DNA of 64,000 bases from the NCBI RefSeq assembly GCF_009905375.1, contig NC_133653.1:61197956-61261955 (forward strand). The letters run 5' to 3'. Position 1 is the stretch's first letter, and each line of letters opens with the position of its first letter. This DNA comes from Apium graveolens (Eukaryota > Streptophyta > Magnoliopsida > Apiales > Apiaceae). Below the pieces are notes generated by a model. The model had not been told where the DNA came from. It did no database searches and saw nothing but the letters and a program-made list of their open reading frames with translations. Made by a program: the position numbers and the translations under genes. Positions 58,518 through 64,000 of this stretch are shown in pieces.

Positions 58518-61339
58518 ATGACTGTATCAGATAGTTTGCCGAAACCAAGGTTGAAGATCAAGTTTTCCTCTAAAACAACTGAAGTTGGAAAAAGCGGGTC
58601 TTGTGAAGCTAGCAAGCAGCTGTGGATAAACGAGAATTGTGCTCAGAATGTATCTCTTAGTGGGAACAAGGAAACCATGAGGAAGGAATCACGAAAAGTT
58701 GCTCCTCACTCTTCAGACAGCTTAAAATTGTTTGGTTCTGACAATGTAAAGGACAGCTCTCCAGTACAAAGCTCTCTGAAGCGTGGACCATCAGGGGTTA
58801 TAGATACTGTTTTAAATAAAAGACAGAAGATGGATCGTAGTTTGAAGCGCTATTGTGGCAACATTCTGGAAGCACTGATTAAGCATCCCGCTGCTACTGG
58901 TTTTTGTGAACCGGTTGATCCTGTGAAGTTGAATATTCCTGATTATTTCTCAGTTATCTCCAAACCCATGGATCTGGGAACAGTGAGAACCAAATTGCAG
59001 AATAATATGTACTTCACTGTTGCGGAATTTAAGGACGATGTGAAGCTGACCTTCTCCAATGCCATGCTATATAACCCATCTGGAAACTTTTTTCACAATA
59101 ATGCAATGACACTCGATAGAATCTTCAATACTAAATGGAAATCTCTGGAGGTTAAATTGAGACGTGAGAGCCTAAATCGCGAAGAGAGTTGCCTTGCAAG
59201 TTCTGGGGAAAGGAAAACCACAGAAATGAAGCATCTCTGCCCTAGAGAATCTCCTTTGACGTATGGATTAGCTCCTATGATGTCTATGTCTTTTGAAGAA
59301 AAGGGAAAGCTGACAAAAGCGCCTGGGGAAGCAATGACGGAAAAAATGACTGATAATCTGAAGATTTCATATGCAAGGCCTGGAAATGTAAGTTATACAC
59401 ACAGAAATTACCAGTATTCATGCTCAAACTTTTAGGAGGGTTATCTGAAAATCGTTGGTTGCTATTATTCCGATTTCTTCCTTGATATACATGCAAAAGC
59501 TGGTCTTTATTTATTAAAATATACTTCATTCCTTGTATACATATGCAGGCTTAAATAAACTTTGTGGTATGGTTTCTATCCAAATACCAAGTTATCCTTT
59601 TTGTGGCATTTCCCAACTAATTTGTATTCATTCTTTCCACAGGAGGAACCCACAAGGAAAATTCGAAATAGCGGGTGCCCAGGAAAGGTCTTATATAAAG
59701 GTATGAAGTGGCATATACTCTTCTACTTCATGCCTGCTTATAGGCACTAACATAAGATATTTTTTATAGGCACAGTTAATGGAAATAGGAGTACTTGTGG
59801 TCCTGTTAAAACCATAGCCTCTTTTAATGTGGTTGCTACTAGATGCCGTTCCTGTGGCAGTTTGAAATGCGAGTGCAGCCCTCAGAAAAGTGTTGCATAT
59901 GAATCCTCTAAGAGTAAGTGTTAAATGCCTTCTGCTGTCTCTCTTTTAGTATTCTTTAAGCTTAAAAGTTTAACTTTTTGTTTCTATATTCAGAATTGCC
60001 TTCTGAAAGATATACCGGACAAAATTGTGTTGCTTCCAAAATGGTAAGTTCACAAATTTTGTTTTGCTTGCGTGACAGAATCTCTTTTCTATGATTTTTC
60101 TGCAAACTAAATGCATTTTATGTCTCAGGAGCATGGAAGCAGTTTTACATCTAATACCTGTAAATCAGATCCAGAATCTGATGGTGAGGGTTATTTGTTG
60201 TATCTTCTGATGTTTTATCCTTTAACTATAAATAAATTTTTGGCATGCTGATGGAGTTGGATTTACACATTGTGACATGATTTGAAGTTGCTGTAAGTGC
60301 ATTGGATGAGGAAAATAACTGTTCTACTCCTCAACCATCTAGTCTTGATACAACGGCTGCTTCTGCCGACGGTTAGTTGTTTTTTGTCACAAGACGGTCA
60401 ATAATTTTAGCCTCCTCTCTACAGTTTAGTTGTATCAAGTATATAACTTGTTTATACTGTTTAACCGTCCAACAGGCTGGACTCCTGCTATTGATCTTCA
60501 GCTGTCTCCCAAGAAAGCCTTACGTGCTGCAATGCTAAAAAAACGCTTTGCTGACACTATATTAAAGGCGAAACAGAAGACCCTCCTTGATCATGTAATT
60601 AACTTTTACTTCTTTGTATATTATAGCCTACATGTCTTTTAATTGCCAATAAAGTCATCTTCAGATGCTATATATAAGTTGTTTCCAGATTTTTTTTACT
60701 AAGGCTATTATTTACATCCAGGTTGATAAGGTAGATCCTGTAAATTTGCGGCAGGAAAAAGAAAAACTGGAGAGGCAACAGCAAGAGGGTAATAATTTTC
60801 CCTATACTTTATGTTTGTTATTGCTTTTAGTATTCAGGTTTTAAGCTCTAGCATGACTTTTTTGTGGTGTATGATTAGTGTTGTATTATAAAATCTGTAC
60901 TTACCATTGGAGTTTTGTTAACAGTGAAAGCAAGAATCGAGGACCAAATCAGAGCTGCTAACATTGCCTCATCATTGAAGGCTCAGGAAGAACTGAGACT
61001 GCGACGGGAGAGAGAACGAGAGGCAGCTCGTATTGCACTACAGAAGGTTCAGTTATTCTGTTTCTTGTCTCTCTTTACTTTGAACTTTAATAGCCTATTG
61101 CTTGTCACTCAACAAAGGGAACTCTCTCTTTCCAGATGGAAAAGACAGTTGAGATAGAGGACAATATGAAGGTGTTGAAGGAACTTGAGATAGTTCTCTT
61201 CAAAGCGAGACACGGAGATCGAATGGGAAATATTATGGAACGTATTGGCCTCTTCTTAAAGAACGATTTCATGGATTACGAAGAGGAGGAAGATGGACAA
61301 TTTCTGCAAGACTGGGAGGAGGGACAAATATGCAACTAG
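58518..61339 (+). CDS. Bromodomain protein of the plant GTE8-12 type (590 residues, ten exons)
   Basis: Coding exons: 58518-59387, 59643-59700, 59770-59913, 59994-60043, 60129-60183, 60288-60371, 60476-60594, 60722-60788, 60925-61046, 61136-61339. All have GT-AG borders and the phases join without a stop. The bromodomain is at about residues 105-211: NIPDYFSVISKPMDLGTV, then NAMLYNPSGN with the acetyl-lysine-binding Asn (about N186). Exon 3 encodes GTVNGNRSTCGPVKT and a Cys cluster, CRSCGSLKCEC (C-x2-C-x4-C-x-C). Later come SPKKALRAAMLKKRFADTIL and a long charged coiled coil (EELRLRREREREAARIALQKMEKTVEIEDN), then an acidic C-terminus. Such proteins bind acetylated histones in the nucleus and regulate transcription. 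The usual C-terminal ET domain is not evident. ATG 58518 was chosen because no in-frame ATG lies upstream. Confidence 0.88.
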
Positions 61340-62617
61340 CAGCTGATACCTCTTGATGTTTTTGGTTAGTTGTTTGAGACTGGACATAAGAGCTTTTGTA
61401 TTTTGGATACAGGGAATTTTATATTTCTATAAAATATAAATATTCCATCTCAAGTTAAAAGACAGTTGAAGATCATGGTGTCTTAGCACACTGTCATCTA
61501 ATAATGTATGCTGATCTGACCAAGACCCAGAATACCCAGTAGCTCGTATCCTTGTACATGTCAATTTTGCATGTCAAGTGTTGTGTATATAAATTGTATA
61601 TTATATATAAATAGATTAGTATGTAGATTAGTTCTGTGGCTGAGAGTAGTAAAAAGAGCTCAGTTTATTGTATAATTATGTATAATTGAACACCAGGTTG
61701 CTGACAATTTTATCAGCAAATCTAGGATATGGATCCTTTTTCGGAGCTTGGGAGCGACAATTTTTTGCTTACCTTCATCCGTTGGAACTATCCTGGGGAT
61801 GTTTGGCATCGGAATTAAACTAGCAGTTTGTTTCTCCTCTGGAATACATGGTAGATCTTTGGTAAACGTCTTAGAACCAAGTAGCAGGTTTTCCTCACTG
61901 TAGAGTCATTATAAATGTTGTACAGATTCGTGGGCATAACCAGCAGGCAGTACTAACAATAATATTAACCCTTAATATTATTGTTATTTTTCCCTGTTAT
62001 TGATTAATGAACATTGTCTCCAAGGTATGGGAAGGCAAATCAAGATAATGAAAAATGTTCGTTGTTAATTTATACACCTCCAGGCATCAACTCTGGATGG
62101 TTTTATTTGGAGATTGTTAGTTAGGCCTCAAATTCACTATTTATTTTCCTTCTTTCTGGTTTGGGAGCAACTTATCATCTCCATACTTCATAAATTAGTT
62201 GAATTCAGAATACGTTCAGTCGGTGGAAGATGTTTATATTATCAACCTTGACATCCACCAGATACACTTGGATACTTCCAAGTTTCAGCAGTGCCTGCAG
62301 CCTGCACAATTGTTTTCAATTTTCCATTCTAGCTGATGGGAGGACAATATTAGCTCATGAGCAACATAAATATAGGAAAAATAGAAGCATACTCATTATG
62401 TCAATGCAATGTGATTATTTTAGAAAGAAGCTTCTTCCTTTTTTTAAGATGTTAACGTAGAACTTACAAGATATATATGGTTAAGACCCAGAATGTCAAA
62501 ACCACTCTCTCCTTATTCCATAATATAAATTTACCAACCAAACTGTAAAACTGACAGGCTATATGAAGATAAATACTTATACGAGAGAACGAAACAACTG
62601 AAAAGAAAGCAGAGGCC
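61340..62617 (+). other. 3' UTR and intergenic DNA after the bromodomain gene
   Basis: The first 100-300 bp are the probable 3' UTR (AT-rich, with TATAAAATATAAATATTCC near 61430). Nothing coding or repetitive was recognised from there to the PR-10 pseudogene on the opposite strand. One open frame near 62230-62460 has no recognisable content. Confidence 0.4.
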
Positions 62618-63222
62618 TTAGATATAGGCGTCAGGGTTCTGGAGGAGGTAGGCTTCGACAACTCTGTAAGAACCTTATCCTTGCCTTCCTTGATGTCCTC
62701 TTGAGCATGAAATCGCCTTTTGTGTAATACTTGCTGGTCACCTTAGAGATAATACCACCACTTGGAGATGATTCAAACTTAACCTTGTACGTTATTTTTT
62801 CAAGGTTTTCTACAAAAGCATCACCTTCTAGCAACGTATATTTATAGGTGTAGTTATCTTCAGTAAGCTCATCAATGTGGTACATCACACTACTAAAATT
62901 GCGGCCTGCATGAGTTAAATCAATGTCAGCCAAATAGGACAAAAACATTCATCATAATTTTTACCAATGCATATTTATGTGTGTGCAGAGTCATGAAAAT
63001 TTGCTAGAATATATTGATAAGAACAATGAAGCACTAACCATCAATGAAGTTAATCTTCTTAATGCTTCCGGCACCTCCTTCGCCTTGAATAAATTCAATA
63101 CTCTAGATACCTTGTGGCAAGAGTTTAGGAATCAAGTTGTGAGAGTCGATGATGGAGGCCTTGAAGATCCTTGATGGAGGAATAGGCGACGTGTACTCAT
63201 CAGTATGGCATATGAAGCCGAT
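62618..63222 (-). pseudogene. PR-10 / Bet v 1-like pseudogene (two exons)
   Basis: Exon 1 (63222-63039, 184 nt) encodes DEYTSPIPPSRIFKASIIDS, HNLIPKLLPQ and the PR-10 glycine-rich loop GEGGAGSIKKINF. It ends at the family's conserved phase-1 intron position, with a GT donor. Exon 2 starts after GCAG at 62905: YHIDELTEDNYTYKYTLLEG, then KFESSPSGGIISKVTSKYYT. Lesions: ATC stands where the start ATG is expected, TAG replaces a Lys codon in LPQGI-SIEF, and after KGDFMLK the frame is shifted, then shifted again before the final helix. A TAA in the ancestral frame is at 62618-62620. Intact family members are cytosolic ligand-binding proteins of about 155-160 residues, often defence-induced. This copy cannot make one. 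It converges with the bromodomain gene. Confidence 0.88.
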
Positions 63223-64000
63223 ATTATTTTTATATAAAAGGTGTTGGTAAAACTAAGGAGAGGTGATAAATTAGAATAGTACATTGACACTTATCACACT
63301 CATCATGCTTCTGTATATATGGTACTTTGTTTTATTGCCAGAGTTGATCTGTATTCCGTAGACAATTGAAGCTTTAACATCTTTATCTGCTAGCTTAGCA
63401 AGAAAAACTATTTTCCAAGTTATTTAACATATGTGTTCTGTGGAAGAGTTGTAGAGAGGTTTTGCTAATATTAGGCATCTAACAAATATTCAAATTTAGC
63501 GATATCATATGTTTTTAGTGGCAATAAATGTATAAGTACATTTAGTTTTTTCGACGAAACCAATCTTCAAAAAGGTGAAAAATGATGTTTGCAATGGATA
63601 AAAGTTTGACCACTATTTTGATAATAAGTGTGAAATATCCTCACCACTTTATAATTTTCTCTTTAAATATATTAGTTAACGGCGACCATTCTTTTGAAAG
63701 ACGGAAAGAAAAGTTGATCACAATTTTGAAAAATTTAAAAATAAATCACTATTTTGAAAATCGGTATAAGGTACCTGTAATTTATTTTACGTATTTTTAC
63801 AAATAACGCTTATATGTCTTATAATTGATCATCCGTCCTAATGAATTTCAGGGGCGAGCGAGAATCAAACCCAAAATATGGGATGATCCCGCTCTGATTT
63901 ATTGTTTATTAATTTACTCTATGTTAAATCAGTAGAAAAATTATTTTACATTATCATTTTACAAACTTGGATATTCTTTTTCTTGCCAGAAGAAAAATTA
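63223..64000. other. Upstream flank of the PR-10 pseudogene, nothing else identified
   Basis: AT-rich. It probably includes the old PR-10 promoter region. No further gene or transposon ends could be supported. The window ends in non-coding sequence. Confidence 0.4.

Noticed and set aside
62977..63174. Plus-strand frame of 65 codons
   Set aside because: It is the antisense of PR-10 pseudogene exon 1.

Overview
This window is plant nuclear DNA, most likely from a eudicot. The evidence is LTR retrotransposons of the plant-specific SIRE/Maximus, Angela, Tekay and Athila lineages, plant DNA transposons (hAT, Stowaway and Helitron ends), GT-AG introns in AT-rich DNA, a plant GTE-type bromodomain gene and a PR-10 (Bet v 1-like) relic. 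An asterid is plausible, but the sequence does not fix the species.

Bases 1 to about 45,834 are one nested block of LTR retrotransposons. The oldest layer is element D, a decayed SIRE-like Ty1/copia on the minus strand (pieces at 21,048-21,089, 31,112-37,439 and 45,409-45,834). Its RNase H region was hit twice. Element B, a Tekay-like Ty3/gypsy (minus strand; 3.6 kb 5' LTR at 17,460-21,047), runs off the left edge. Element E, an Angela-type copia (21,090-31,111, target duplication ATAAC), landed 42 bp away. Element B was then interrupted by element A, a SIRE-like copia whose 3' end fills 1-1,729, and by element C, a complete young Athila (5,987-17,247, target duplication GTCTG, LTRs about 0.6% different). 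Element E carries an 810-bp hAT-type insertion in its 3' LTR. Element D's 5' LTR was split by element F, a complete SIRE-like copia related to A (37,440-45,403, target duplication ATATT). Every readable gag-pol here has stops or frameshifts, so none looks autonomous.

From 45,835 to about 57,490 the DNA is AT-rich and without a convincing gene. It holds small DNA transposons: three Helitrons plus a further Helitron end, a Stowaway MITE, a hAT-like element, a long inverted-repeat element, and a triplicated AT-rich unit with one Helitron inside it.

The only apparently intact host gene is at 57,516-61,339 on the plus strand. It encodes a 590-residue bromodomain protein of the GTE8-12 type in ten coding exons, behind a 5'-UTR intron and a short upstream ORF. 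Converging on it from the minus strand at 62,618-63,222 is a PR-10 pseudogene with the family's usual two-exon structure, no start codon, an in-frame stop and a shifted 3' frame.

The most unusual signals are RNA- and promoter-like structures inside the retroelements. Four consecutive stem-loops in the Angela leader display the same loop sequence on unrelated but self-complementary stems. The Athila element repeats its LTR GC-rich array just ahead of a TATA box and its third ORF. The Tekay element has a proline-rich ORF between primer-binding site and gag.
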